Position numbers and translations under genes: made by a program
Shown: piece after piece, positions 8,468 through 16,842 of the stretch
Layout: each line of letters begins with the position of its first letter
How positions within the stretch are numbered: the stretch's first letter is position 1
Source of the DNA: DTLC01 sp964555645
Lineage (GTDB): Bacteria > Verrucomicrobiota > Verrucomicrobiia > Limisphaerales > DTLC01
Length of the DNA stretch: 64,000 bases
Assembly (NCBI GenBank): GCA_964555645.1
Contig: CAZKTA010000010.1
Span: forward strand, 1 to 64,000
Direction of reading: 5' to 3'
The notes under the pieces: model-generated
What the model was told of the DNA's origin: nothing
The model's database searches: none
Seen by the model: the letters and a program-made list of their open reading frames with translations, nothing else

Positions 8468-11400
8468 TCAAAAATCAGGCTTTCGGCACGGTAAAATGAA
8501 TCTCACCCGTGTTCCGTTGTCGGGCGCAGTTTCAATGATGCACTTTCCGTCTATCTCGGCCATGCGCTGTTGCATGTTGAACAGGCCGTTGCCTCCGCCC
8601 GGCTGGCCGGTTGCGGGTGCATGTTCGGTTGTGTCTTTAGATGCAGCGGGCACAAACCCACGTCCATCATCAGCCACGGCCAGTTCGAACCCGGTCTCGC
8701 TGAGTGTTAGGGAAACTCGCACCTCCGTTGCGTTGGCGTGTTTGGCTACATTATTGAGTGCTTCCTTGAACGCGAGGAATAGGTTGTGTCGCACCTCAGA
8801 TGTTAACTGCCAACCCGGCAAGTGCACCGGCATGTCCAACCGACACCGAATGCCTGTGGCGGTGAGGAAATCCTGGGCAAACTTGCCGAGGTAATTCGCC
8901 AAACTGTCGAGCGTGTCGTGTTGCGGATTGACAGCCCAGACGATCTCGTCCAGGGCGCGTGTCATTTCCCGTGCTGTTTTATATATTCGCTCAAGCTCTG
9001 TTGCGGCCTGTTCGGGTGCGGCTAATTTGTCGCGCACAGACTGACTCAAGAGCGTTATTCGGGTGAGATTCACACCGAGGTCGTCGTGGATGTCTTTTGC
9101 GATCCGTGCGCGTTCGCGTTCGAGTGCGCGTTGATGTTCGGCCAGTTGAATTTTGCGGTGCAGACGCCGACGCGTGCCGAACCAGACGCCACCAGCGACT
9201 GTGGAAATTACAGCCACCCCGATCATGATGCGGAACCACAACGTCTGCCAGAATTGTGGCAGTACAGTTAACGCTATGTTTGCGCCTGTTTCATTCCAGA
9301 CACCATCGTTGTTTGCCGCTATGACACGGAATGTATAATCACCTGGCGGCACGTAACTGTAGGGTGCCACACGCTTTGCGCGGGCGTCGGTCCAGTCCTG
9401 GTCGAGCCCATCGAGTTTGTATTTGAACCTGACCTTTTCGGGTGCAGTAAAGCTCAGGGCTGTGTAGCGAAACTCGAGCCGATTGCAACTCGGTGGGATG
9501 CGCAATGGCACGGTGCTGGAGCAGTTATTAAGCACAAGCTTGTCATTTGCCCATACCTCTTCAATCACGACTCGGGGCGGGAAAGGGTTCATTTTGATGT
9601 TGCGCGGATCAATTACAACCAGGCCTTTTGTTGTTGGGAACCATAATTTGCCGTCTGCAGTTTTGCATCCAGCAGGTTGAAAACCGCCGGTGCATTCGAG
9701 TGTGGGCATGCCGTCGCTGATGTCGAACACGGTGCATTGCACTGAGCTTGTCTGTCCATCGGTGCAACGTTCCAATTCAACCTTGCTTATGCGCACTAGC
9801 CCACCGTATGTGCTGAGCCAAAAATTGCCGGCTCCGTCGTCCTGGATATGGCAGATGACGTTGTTTGGCAGACCGTGCTGAGCATTTATCACGGAGATGC
9901 GGCCTTGGCGCAACCGGTTCAGTCCGCCGCCAAATGTGCCGATCCATAACGCACCCTGTTGCTCATCCAAGAGCAGGCTTTGGACGAAGTCACTCGAAAG
10001 ACCGTCTTTGCATGTGAACTGGCGGAAATGCCTGTCTTTGAGCATGCCGAGGCCGCCACCGTACATTCCGAGCCACACTGTACCCGCGGAGTCTCGCGCA
10101 ACTGTACGCACCTCGCGGATTTGGAAGTGCGCATTTTCACCCAGCCATTGAGTCCGACCGTTGTTGTAATGAAGCAAGCCCGAAGCGGTCCCCACCAACA
10201 GTTCTCCGACACCGATTGGGAAAATGGCCGGCATCGGCATGGCCAGTTTTTCTGTTCCGGGTGCGCGTTCGAACCTGTGGCCCTGCTGCATAAGCAAGCC
10301 GCCGCTCCACGTCCCCAACCAGAGCCGGCCCGCGGCGTCCTCAGCAATAGACCACACGTATAAGTTCGATATGCCGGCTTCTTCTGCGTAGCGAGTCCAG
10401 TTTCCATCCCGGAAACAATACAAACCTGAGCCCTCGGTACCAATCCACAACGCGCCGTCGCTGCCTGCGCACACAGCTAACAAAGCGCGCCCTTGCCAAT
10501 GATCAGGTGCGTTCACTACACCCACCTTGCCAGCGCTTAACACAGCCAAACCACCACTGCCGGTGCCGATCCACAAATTGCCCTCGTGATCTTCGCACAG
10601 ACTTCGGACCCAGTCATGTGGTAGGCCATTTGTATGACTAAAATGCAACACCTCACCATTGGTGCTCACGAGGTACAAACCGCGGTCTGGTGTGCCAGCT
10701 GCAAGCATACCCGAGCGCAGCTCCGTAAACACGCTCAGTGCAGTTGTACCCCACGGTGCCGGGCCGAGGTCCTTGTCCCACTTGATACCGTTCCATTTGC
10801 GGAGTGTGCCTTCAGCAGCTACCCAAATTCCACCACCACGAGCCGGGCAGACGCTCTGTACAAACTCAGGCGCCGGATCAGCACCACACTGCAGCGGCTT
10901 AAGTGCGGCGTCTTCCAGCACCGATGCAGTACCGTTTCGTACGACCCAGATTTTACCCGACCTCTCGTGAACAAGTGCAATTAAACCTGTTGCAGACCCA
11001 GCCGGTGAGGTCAGAATATACCCGTCACGCACCCGGGCGAGCTGACCTTCGTTGTTTAATGCCCACACCTGAGCCGCGTCGTCGGTTCCGATCCCGACAA
11101 TTTTAGCGCGTACCCACGCGCCACCGATTTCCTGTGGAAAACACCTGCCGCTGCTGTACCGCGCGAGCTCACCTGTTTCCTGCCCGATCCACAGGTTGCC
11201 TTCTGAGTCCTCGAACAGAGCCGTTATTCGGCTGCTCTGCAACTGTGGTGTGTTGGCTGTGTCGAAAACCTTGAACCGCACACCGTCAAATCGTACCAGG
11301 CCATTGTGCGTGCCGACCCAGATGTAGCCGTCCTGAGTCTGGACGATTGCAGTGACACCGGTTTGTGGCAAGCCGTCCTCGACTTGCCACGTGCGGGTGA

Positions 11401-11533
11401 AGTAACTCGGCAACTCGGATGCACATGGGTTGAACACTGGGCACAGCATAACTATGCAAAAGGCTGCTAGAAACAGCTGCGTTGTATTGTGCCGTGGCAA
11501 AGGCTGGCCATTTGTATGGCGGCCGGTCTGCAC
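8468..11533 (-). CDS. Hybrid-type sensor histidine kinase with two beta-propeller-like Reg_prop domains
   Basis: Membrane sensor of 1021 residues. An N-terminal signal segment (FLAAFCIVMLCPVF) is followed by a long periplasmic region of repeated Reg_prop blades, seen as recurring patterns such as GYIWVGTHNGLVRFDG, GNLWIGQETGEL, GNLWIGTGSGGLAVL and GALWIGTFGGGLNRL. A Y_Y_Y domain follows (KFKYKLDGLDQDW), then one transmembrane helix near IMIGVAVISTVAGGVWF. The cytoplasmic part is a HisKA_3 dimerisation domain with the phosphorylated histidine in AKDIHDDLG (about residue 810) and an HATPase_c with N-box KEALNNVAKHA and G-box DDGRGF. The first codon is GTG. Such kinases often sense polysaccharide fragments; the ligand here is unknown. 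No receiver is fused; the partner is the adjacent NarL-type regulator. Confidence 0.92.
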   Translation of the reverse strand: MQTGRHTNGQPLPRHNTTQLFLAAFCIVMLCPVFNPCASELPSYFTRTWQVEDGLPQTGVTAIVQTQDGYIWVGTHNGLVRFDGVRFKVFDTANTPQLQSSRITALFEDSEGNLWIGQETGELARYSSGRCFPQEIGGAWVRAKIVGIGTDDAAQVWALNNEGQLARVRDGYILTSPAGSATGLIALVHERSGKIWVVRNGTASVLEDAALKPLQCGADPAPEFVQSVCPARGGGIWVAAEGTLRKWNGIKWDKDLGPAPWGTTALSVFTELRSGMLAAGTPDRGLYLVSTNGEVLHFSHTNGLPHDWVRSLCEDHEGNLWIGTGSGGLAVLSAGKVGVVNAPDHWQGRALLAVCAGSDGALWIGTEGSGLYCFRDGNWTRYAEEAGISNLYVWSIAEDAAGRLWLGTWSGGLLMQQGHRFERAPGTEKLAMPMPAIFPIGVGELLVGTASGLLHYNNGRTQWLGENAHFQIREVRTVARDSAGTVWLGMYGGGLGMLKDRHFRQFTCKDGLSSDFVQSLLLDEQQGALWIGTFGGGLNRLRQGRISVINAQHGLPNNVICHIQDDGAGNFWLSTYGGLVRISKVELERCTDGQTSSVQCTVFDISDGMPTLECTGGFQPAGCKTADGKLWFPTTKGLVVIDPRNIKMNPFPPRVVIEEVWANDKLVLNNCSSTVPLRIPPSCNRLEFRYTALSFTAPEKVRFKYKLDGLDQDWTDARAKRVAPYSYVPPGDYTFRVIAANNDGVWNETGANIALTVLPQFWQTLWFRIMIGVAVISTVAGGVWFGTRRRLHRKIQLAEHQRALERERARIAKDIHDDLGVNLTRITLLSQSVRDKLAAPEQAATELERIYKTAREMTRALDEIVWAVNPQHDTLDSLANYLGKFAQDFLTATGIRCRLDMPVHLPGWQLTSEVRHNLFLAFKEALNNVAKHANATEVRVSLTLSETGFELAVADDGRGFVPAASKDTTEHAPATGQPGGGNGLFNMQQRMAEIDGKCIIETAPDNGTRVRFILPCRKPDF

Positions 11534-12304
11534 AGACCGGATTTTGTGGATATGCGTGTCTGTGGCGCAAGCTTAACCGGGCGGATTAGACCGGTTTAGC
11601 GCTACGCATCGCATGCACTCTCATGAGATTGGCGGGCGATGCGTTTTCGGGCGGAGTGTCTTTCAAAGAATGCCCCAAATTTATCGGCGGCCATTATTTG
11701 TCCACGGACTCCACCATAGATATGTCTTACCGCCTGGCCCCGGCCCGATGCCATTGTGACTGAGCCCGGAGTTGCCTCATGGTAATGAAAATGACGCGGC
11801 CACCCACCACCAGTATCTGTCTGCATTTCTTACTGTGGAGTCTGCTGATGCCTTCGGAGTCGTTCGGGAAATTCGCGCCGTCACCGAACTCATTTGCATT
11901 CCACGTTCCCATCACAACCTCATCAGGTTCCCATAAAAGCTAACATGTTGGGCTTCACACCCGCGGGGATTTTGCGGGTTTTGAACCGTACCTGTTCGGT
12001 TTGCAGACGCTTTGGGTTAATTTTGCAAATTGCCATGGCCAGGCAAGTTGCGCGCCGAATGGGGCAAATACCGCTTGGAACCAAAATTGGCCACAAAAAC
12101 CCTTTGAAAGCTCGGTTAACATTTCGGGCACCCAGAAACACCAAAAGCTTGTCAAATCGCTTGGCAAGCCTAGAAAACTATCGGTTTTTCAATGAGCTCC
12201 GAGCATTCAGCGCCGGAGAACGGAAACCTAATTCGGAGAATTTATCCCCACTTTGCAGCGTGAGTTTGGCAGCTATTTAGTATAGACCATGGCATTTGAC
12301 AGGG
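11534..12304. other. Gene-poor stretch upstream of the sensor kinase
   Basis: No intact gene is recognisable. The stretch holds a decayed prepilin-type gene (11681-11939, minus). Between 11940 and 12290 I see only AT-rich sequence and short open frames without family features. Confidence 0.6.
11681..11939 (-). pseudogene. Relic 3' end of a prepilin-type (DGH-motif) gene
   Basis: Reading the minus strand just after an in-frame TAG (11942-11940) gives LWEPDEVVMGTWNANEF, then DGANFPNDSEGISRLHSKK and a strand-like QILVVGGRVIFI. This matches the C-terminal RH(x)n-DGHVEFI region of verrucomicrobial prepilin-type proteins, with the DGH core changed to GGR. The usual tail then appears in a different frame as KTYLWWSPWTNNGRR followed by TAA at 11683-11681, with a TGA between the two pieces. 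At least one frameshift and loss of the 5' part make it a relic. The assignment rests on pattern resemblance across two frames. Confidence 0.6.
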
Positions 12305-12333
12305 TTGACGCTTGCGGTTGGAGGGCAGATAAT
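12305..12333 (+). promoter_or_regulatory. Candidate promoter for the prepilin-type gene at 12454
   Basis: TTGACG (12305-12310), a 17-base spacer and GATAAT (12328-12333) give a close sigma-70-type match. It implies a leader of about 115 nt, which contains the palindrome CCTTTGGCCAAAGG. Confidence 0.5.
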
Positions 12334-12453
12334 TACAGTGGTTACAGTATTGGGAAAGCCTTTGGCCAAAGGCAAACTGAAAATGCCCTGGACAAGCAAA
12401 CGTTAATTTGGTGGATTTTGCAAAACTGACAACCGTTATCTACTGATCGAAAA

Positions 12454-13287
12454 ATGGCACAAGACAAGCAATTCCAAATAAAATCCTCGCCGGGTTTTAC
12501 TAAGCCCCCGTGTGCGTTTACGCTCATAGAGCTGTTGGTGGTGGTGACTATCATAGCTATATTGGCGGCTTTGCTTTTGCCGGCTCTTTCTACGGCAAAG
12601 CTCAAAGTCCAGGGCACCAAGTGTTTGAGTAACCTTAGAAACCTCGGCCTTGCAGGAATAAATTACATGGATGACAACGGGCCGATAAACTACGGGACAG
12701 GCGAATTGTGGATGTACACCTTGATTGCTTACCATGCCAAGGTGCATCAGATACGGTTGTGTCCATTGGCTCAGGATTTGGTTCCGCCCCCACAAACTTA
12801 TTTTAAGGGGACTGCAGCCAATGCATGGTCTTGGTCATCTATTACAACCAACGGCAGCTACACAATAAACGGTTGGCTGTACACGGTGGCAGGGGCAAAT
12901 CAGTGGGCTGGCGACCAGCAGAGGTTTTTTAGGAACATCAACTCCGTCCAAAGGCCGGTGCTTACACCGATGTTTGTGGATGGCACATGGCCCGACGCCT
13001 GGCCGAGGGCAAATGACCAGCCCAGCGTGAGCGGCTCGACGGTGAACTTATTCGAGGGCCTAGGCGCGTATCCACAAACCGGGCCGATGCCACGTGTGGT
13101 AATCGCACGGCACTGGGGGAAACACCCAAGACAAGCGCCCCGAACGCACCCGGTTAACCAGCCAATGCCAGGTACTGTGCAAATAGTCTATGTGGACGGA
13201 CACGCTGCCAAATGTAAGCTCGACGATCTGTGGTTCCAATACTGGCACTTTGGGTATGTGCCGCCTCCGAAACGACCGGGGCTGTAG
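12454..13287 (+). CDS. Prepilin-type N-terminal cleavage/methylation protein (type II secretion pseudopilin-like)
   Basis: Predicted type IV pilin-like or pseudopilin-like protein of 277 residues, processed by a prepilin peptidase at the inner membrane. The N-terminal methylation motif CAFTLIELLVVVTIIAILAA is preceded by a 20-residue basic leader. The region after the helix has the common KCLSNLRNLGLAGINYMDDN pattern. The C-terminus has VQIVYVDGHAAKCKLDDLW, the DGH signature shared by hundreds of planctomycete and verrucomicrobial paralogues. A cleaved residue C replaces the usual G before F. It stands alone, with a good promoter-like sequence upstream, and its individual role is unknown. Confidence 0.87.
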   Translation: MAQDKQFQIKSSPGFTKPPCAFTLIELLVVVTIIAILAALLLPALSTAKLKVQGTKCLSNLRNLGLAGINYMDDNGPINYGTGELWMYTLIAYHAKVHQIRLCPLAQDLVPPPQTYFKGTAANAWSWSSITTNGSYTINGWLYTVAGANQWAGDQQRFFRNINSVQRPVLTPMFVDGTWPDAWPRANDQPSVSGSTVNLFEGLGAYPQTGPMPRVVIARHWGKHPRQAPRTHPVNQPMPGTVQIVYVDGHAAKCKLDDLWFQYWHFGYVPPPKRPGL

Positions 13288-13444
13288 TGATTAGGCAATC
13301 AATTTATGTGATAGGGCAGTTTACGCCGATCCTGATGCCGGGGCGCGGTTTTTAATTTAGCGCTTCCCAAAAAGAGACTTAATTACGCCGCGCACTTACA
13401 GACGTAAAGCGAGCCGACCACATGCAGTCGCCATCACTTGTGTG

Positions 13445-15865
13445 TCACCGGAACGGGTCTGGAATTAACGCAGTTTGTAGCTTCCAACTGTTTTTTCGGA
13501 ATGTGATCCGCACAGAACCGGCCTGGCTAGTGTAAATGACCTGAAATGGCCGTTCAGAGAGTCGCTGGCGGAGTTCAGTTGTTGACCGGCGCGTGGCCGG
13601 AAATTCTGAATCAGCCACAATGACAAGCTTGGGCTTGACAATCTCAAGCAGTGAATCTGTCAGGGGTTGGCCATCGGCAGGCAAACCGGTTATGACAATG
13701 TCAGCGGCAAGCTCGGGGTAGCGTTCCATTAGGAGCTTTTGCCCTGACCGACCTAGGTCTGAGAGCAACAAAACTCGTGTACCCTTAATTTCGCCAAGCA
13801 ATACTAGAGTAACGTCATCAGCCTGCTGAAATGAATCGTCAGCTTCAGGATGTAACACTGTCCATGGCCCGAGCCCGTCACCGCGGTGCAACCCGAGCCA
13901 GTGTCTTTGTGTTTCGGCCAATTGGGCGACTGTACGTCTGTAAACGGGCGACCTGAATTTTGCTGTGTTGGTTGCAATTAGAGCGGGTCTAAACTGTTCA
14001 GCGATGAATGGCGCGCCGCTGATCTGATTCGCATGTCCGTGAGTAAGTACAAATGTATGCAAACGGTCCACCCCGCGTGCGCGCAGAAACGGCGCAAGTA
14101 TAGACTCAGCCGCAGAAGCGCTGCTGCAGTCAATTAACACGCCCCTGTTGCGCCCGGCTGGTTCAATATACACAGCGTGGCCGCCCCAGAGTGGTAGCAC
14201 TGTCAGTCGCGCCATGTTTTGTTCGGAAAACCATTGAATGGCTGTAAGTACGCCCAAAATTGTGAGGCTTGGCACAAGCCACTTGCGCGCTTTTAGGTTT
14301 TTCAACCAGCCACTCAACAGGGCTAGTAACAGCCCGTAGTAAAAGACGAAAGCAACCGGTGGTGGGCTACGCACATAAAAATGTCCGTACGGAATGACTG
14401 CGGCTGTTTGGCTGATCTTACTCACCAGTAGCATCCAAAACCACGCGCTGTGGTTGAACAGTATCGAGCAAGCGGAAAACCAGCCTGCAGTAACGAGACT
14501 TGCCATTGCGCTTGCCAGCGCAAGCCCGGCCAATGGAACCACAACAACGTTCGCAAGTAATGTAACCGGTGTTACAAGATGAAAATACTGTCCAATAAGC
14601 GGCGCAGACCCGAGCCACGCAGCAAGTGATGTCGCAAGTGCCGCGCCCAACCAATAGCCGGCCCTGAGCAACCAACGTTGCCAGCGCGGCCGTAGTTCAT
14701 CTGGCAGAAAAGGGTCAGGTTGAGTCCACCGCTGCCATAGCTTTTGAAAGTGCGGTGTCAGAAGTCCTAAGCTCAACACAACTGCAAATGACAATTGAAA
14801 GCTTGCTTGGAAAAGCTGGAACGGTTGCCAAATCAAAATCAGCAGTGCTGCTGCGCCGAGTGAGTTTAACAGGTCGGTAGGGCGCTTAAGCATCCAGCCC
14901 AAAATCACCACGCTCATCATCACGGTTGCGCGGATGGCAGACGCGTGCCAACCGGTTGCGGCTGTGTAAAACCACAACGCCGGGATCACGATCACGCCAC
15001 AAACACTGCGCGGTATTTGCATCACGCGTAAAAGAGTCACCAGCATTCCAGCAATCAGTGCGACATGCAGACCACTGATGGCGAAAACGTGCATTGTGCC
15101 TGAGCGCATGAATGGAAGTGCAACCTCATCGGTCAACGCGGGTCGGAACCCGAGCGTCATGGCCCAGAGCAACTGCACCTGTTCATCGTCTTCGGATAAA
15201 CCACGTGCAAGTGCGCTTCTTGCCCATACCACAAACCTGTCGCTCAATGGCGGTGTTTGGGGCGAATCTTTGCTCACGACTAGTCGCCAACTATTGGTGC
15301 TTTTGGTGCGCAACTGGTAGTAGATTCCTTGGCGCATCAAATAGCTGCGGTAATCAAAAATACCCTCTGCAATCGGCGGTTTAGGTGGCGCGACCACACC
15401 GGTTACCTCCACACGTGCTCCTGCAAAGAATTCAGGTCCTAAAACACCTGGTACACTAAAGGCTACACGGCCCAACGCGGGTTCCCAATCCGAGTTGTCG
15501 TGGCGGATTGATTCAACTTTAATCTGGCCGACCGTGTGCCAACTCTCGGTTTGATCGAACTCGTATAGCCGAGCTGAAGGAGTTTGCACCAGCCGGCCGC
15601 GCACAGTGACAAGCTCGGGGCGTTCACCGAATAACACCCGCAGATCAAATGGCGAAAGAATTGCCTTGTGAAGTGTAAGGTTTACCGCCCCCACGAGCAT
15701 TAGCAGTGGCAGCAGCAAATACAGCCGCACCCTGGCCATCGCAAGTGCAGATGTACCAAGCGCAAATGCGCAGCATACCAGGCTGATCGGCTCAAACGGC
15801 ACAAACTCAGCGAGCAGCAGCCCGCTCACGTACAACACCGCAACTGTCAACAATGGTCGGTTCAT
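13445..15865 (-). CDS. comEC: ComEC/Rec2-family DNA uptake channel protein
   Basis: Inner-membrane protein of 806 residues that passes single-stranded DNA into the cytoplasm in transformable bacteria. Order: N-terminal membrane segments and an OB-like DUF4131 region, the Competence domain with FAISGLHVALIAGML (about residue 256) and further helices, then a C-terminal metallo-beta-lactamase-like domain from about residue 560. In that last domain the metal-binding HxHxDH motif reads THGHANQISG (about residue 608), so the aspartate and third histidine are replaced by N and Q. The DNase-like activity proposed for that domain is therefore probably lost or altered. The gene stands alone on its strand; the ATG at 15865 follows no close gene. 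Confidence 0.95.
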   Translation of the reverse strand: MNRPLLTVAVLYVSGLLLAEFVPFEPISLVCCAFALGTSALAMARVRLYLLLPLLMLVGAVNLTLHKAILSPFDLRVLFGERPELVTVRGRLVQTPSARLYEFDQTESWHTVGQIKVESIRHDNSDWEPALGRVAFSVPGVLGPEFFAGARVEVTGVVAPPKPPIAEGIFDYRSYLMRQGIYYQLRTKSTNSWRLVVSKDSPQTPPLSDRFVVWARSALARGLSEDDEQVQLLWAMTLGFRPALTDEVALPFMRSGTMHVFAISGLHVALIAGMLVTLLRVMQIPRSVCGVIVIPALWFYTAATGWHASAIRATVMMSVVILGWMLKRPTDLLNSLGAAALLILIWQPFQLFQASFQLSFAVVLSLGLLTPHFQKLWQRWTQPDPFLPDELRPRWQRWLLRAGYWLGAALATSLAAWLGSAPLIGQYFHLVTPVTLLANVVVVPLAGLALASAMASLVTAGWFSACSILFNHSAWFWMLLVSKISQTAAVIPYGHFYVRSPPPVAFVFYYGLLLALLSGWLKNLKARKWLVPSLTILGVLTAIQWFSEQNMARLTVLPLWGGHAVYIEPAGRNRGVLIDCSSASAAESILAPFLRARGVDRLHTFVLTHGHANQISGAPFIAEQFRPALIATNTAKFRSPVYRRTVAQLAETQRHWLGLHRGDGLGPWTVLHPEADDSFQQADDVTLVLLGEIKGTRVLLLSDLGRSGQKLLMERYPELAADIVITGLPADGQPLTDSLLEIVKPKLVIVADSEFPATRRSTTELRQRLSERPFQVIYTSQAGSVRITFRKNSWKLQTALIPDPFR

Positions 15866-16175
15866 CCCGAGTTGCGCTGTCTAGTGTGGCCCCAAGCCAG
15901 GTCCGGTTTGAGTTTATCTATCAGACGCAGAATGAATTGTCGCGTCCAAAAAAACCAACAAGTGCGTTTGCCAAACGTATGATCGGCATTAGCCCCACCT
16001 CACTAGCCGATCATTAACAACACAACGTACCAGCTCAGCGGTCACACGAGGTTTTCGCCGTGGTACCGAGCACAATTTGAATTCGGCCCTTGCGCGCCCG
16101 CGCAGCCAAGGGTTTCCTAAGCGTTACAGGGCGGGTGCAACCAGCAAAGATGTTGGCAATACGCTGGTAGTTTCG
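15866..16175 (-). terminator. Spacer with inverted repeats beyond the GIY-YIG copies
   Basis: No gene is seen. An inverted repeat ATGATCGGC/GCCGATCAT (15979-15987 and 16006-16014) is followed on the minus strand by a second dyad, CGTTTG-C-CAAACG, and a seven-T run near 15949-15955. This could end transcription of the tRNA/GIY-YIG units. Function is inferred. Confidence 0.33.
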
Positions 16176-16343
16176 GTCCTGTGATGGCGTAAAAGCCGGT
16201 GCCGGTTTTTTGGCGTTTGAGGAGGTTTTCNNNNNNNNNNNNNNNNNNNNNNNNNNNNNNNNNNNNNNNNNNNNNNNNNNNNNNNNNNNNNNNNNNNNNN
16301 NNNNNNNNNNNNNNNNNNNNNNNNNNNNNNTGGTCAGCGGCAT
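16176..16343 (-). pseudogene. Second, gap-interrupted copy of the small GIY-YIG gene
   Basis: The start codon and first codons (16343-16331) and the 3' part (16230-16176) match the intact gene at 16406-16678 base for base where both are readable. The middle is hidden by 100 Ns. At the 3' end this copy leaves the shared sequence after GCCATCACAGGA and continues into unrelated sequence instead of the tRNA half. Whether it is intact is unknown: the N-run is a placeholder, so frame across it means nothing. If it has the same length as the other copy, the hidden part is 185 nt rather than 100. Confidence 0.75.
16231..16330. other. Assembly gap (100 N)
   Basis: Exactly 100 Ns, the usual scaffold-gap placeholder. 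It falls inside one copy of a 335-bp near-identical tandem unit, which is the kind of sequence that breaks a short-read assembly. Confidence 0.97.
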
Positions 16344-16385
16344 TTAGCAGTTCAAAGATTGGTTGCGGGGGGTGGATTTGAACCA
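16331..16385 (-). repeat. Tandem repeat block, identical to 16666-16720
   Basis: This 55-bp block covers the tRNA T-arm/acceptor/CCA and the first codons of the GIY-YIG gene. It is identical to 16666-16720, an offset of 335 bp. Together with 16176-16230 matching 16426-16480, it shows that the tRNA-3'-end plus GIY-YIG segment has been duplicated in tandem. Confidence 0.92.
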
Positions 16386-16416
16386 GCGATCCCGCGCCTG
16401 CGGGATTATGAGCCTG
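16360..16416 (-). pseudogene. 3'-half tRNA-fMet-like sequence fused to the GIY-YIG 3' end
   Basis: Read on the minus strand it contains the anticodon loop CTCATAA (16412-16406) with the end of its 5' stem (CAGG). An unrelated hairpin TCCCGC-AGGC-GCGGGA then replaces the 3' anticodon stem and variable region. A T-arm with loop TTCAAAT, the acceptor strand and CCA (16362-16360) follow, the last 30 nt being identical to the true initiator tRNA. There is no 5' half, so it cannot fold as a tRNA. The stop codon of the GIY-YIG gene (TAA, 16408-16406) lies inside its anticodon loop. Confidence 0.8.
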
Positions 16417-16678
16417 GCGGCTGCAGTCCTGTGATGGCGTAAAAGCCGGTGCCGGTTTTTTGGCGTTTGAGGAGGTTTTCGAGTTTGCGTGCCTCAGACA
16501 GTGACATGGGGCCTATGTGCCAGACAAGGCGCCATGGACCTTTTGCCCTTGTCCATTTGGAGAGGCCGGCGTTGTGTTGTGCGAGTCGTTGATGGAGGTT
16601 TTCGGTCAGGCCGATGTAGTGTTTAGCGGTCTGGTTTTGGAGCACATAGACATAGTATTGTTTTGTGGTCAGCGGCAT
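16406..16678 (-). CDS. Small stand-alone GIY-YIG nuclease
   Basis: Single-domain GIY-YIG endonuclease of 90 residues, resembling the YhbQ/UPF0213 group. The motif is seen as YYVYVLQN (residues 8-15) and HYIGLTENLHQRLAQHN, with the conserved arginine in HQRL and a candidate catalytic glutamate in SEARKLENLL. Basic residues (KRQKTGTGF) follow. It starts 16 nt after the CCA of the initiator tRNA, so it is probably co-transcribed with the tRNA and released by tRNA processing. The last residues (LQPPGS) are encoded by the entry into a tRNA-fMet-like 3' half. A second copy follows in tandem. Family members are usually isolated; being locked to a tRNA on both sides suggests a mobile or tRNA-associated unit. 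Confidence 0.9.
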   Translation of the reverse strand: MPLTTKQYYVYVLQNQTAKHYIGLTENLHQRLAQHNAGLSKWTRAKGPWRLVWHIGPMSLSEARKLENLLKRQKTGTGFYAITGLQPPGS

Positions 16679-16694
16679 TTAGCAGTTCAAAGAT

Positions 16695-16771
<77 letters not shown>

Positions 16772-16842
16772 ACCAGGCGAGGCTTATAATGCACCAAGGC
16801 AGCACTTGCTGCAAGTGTTTTTTTGCACACGCGCTGTGTGCG

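Noticed and set aside
11923..12280. Open frames upstream of the first prepilin-type gene
   Set aside because: Overlapping frames on both strands with no family features.
16035..16343. Open frame across the N-run
   Set aside because: The frame across 100 placeholder Ns has no meaning, and the part after the gap is in the wrong frame for GIY-YIG.
16360..16416. Second functional tRNA-fMet
   Set aside because: The 5' half is missing and a hairpin replaces the variable region, so it cannot fold.
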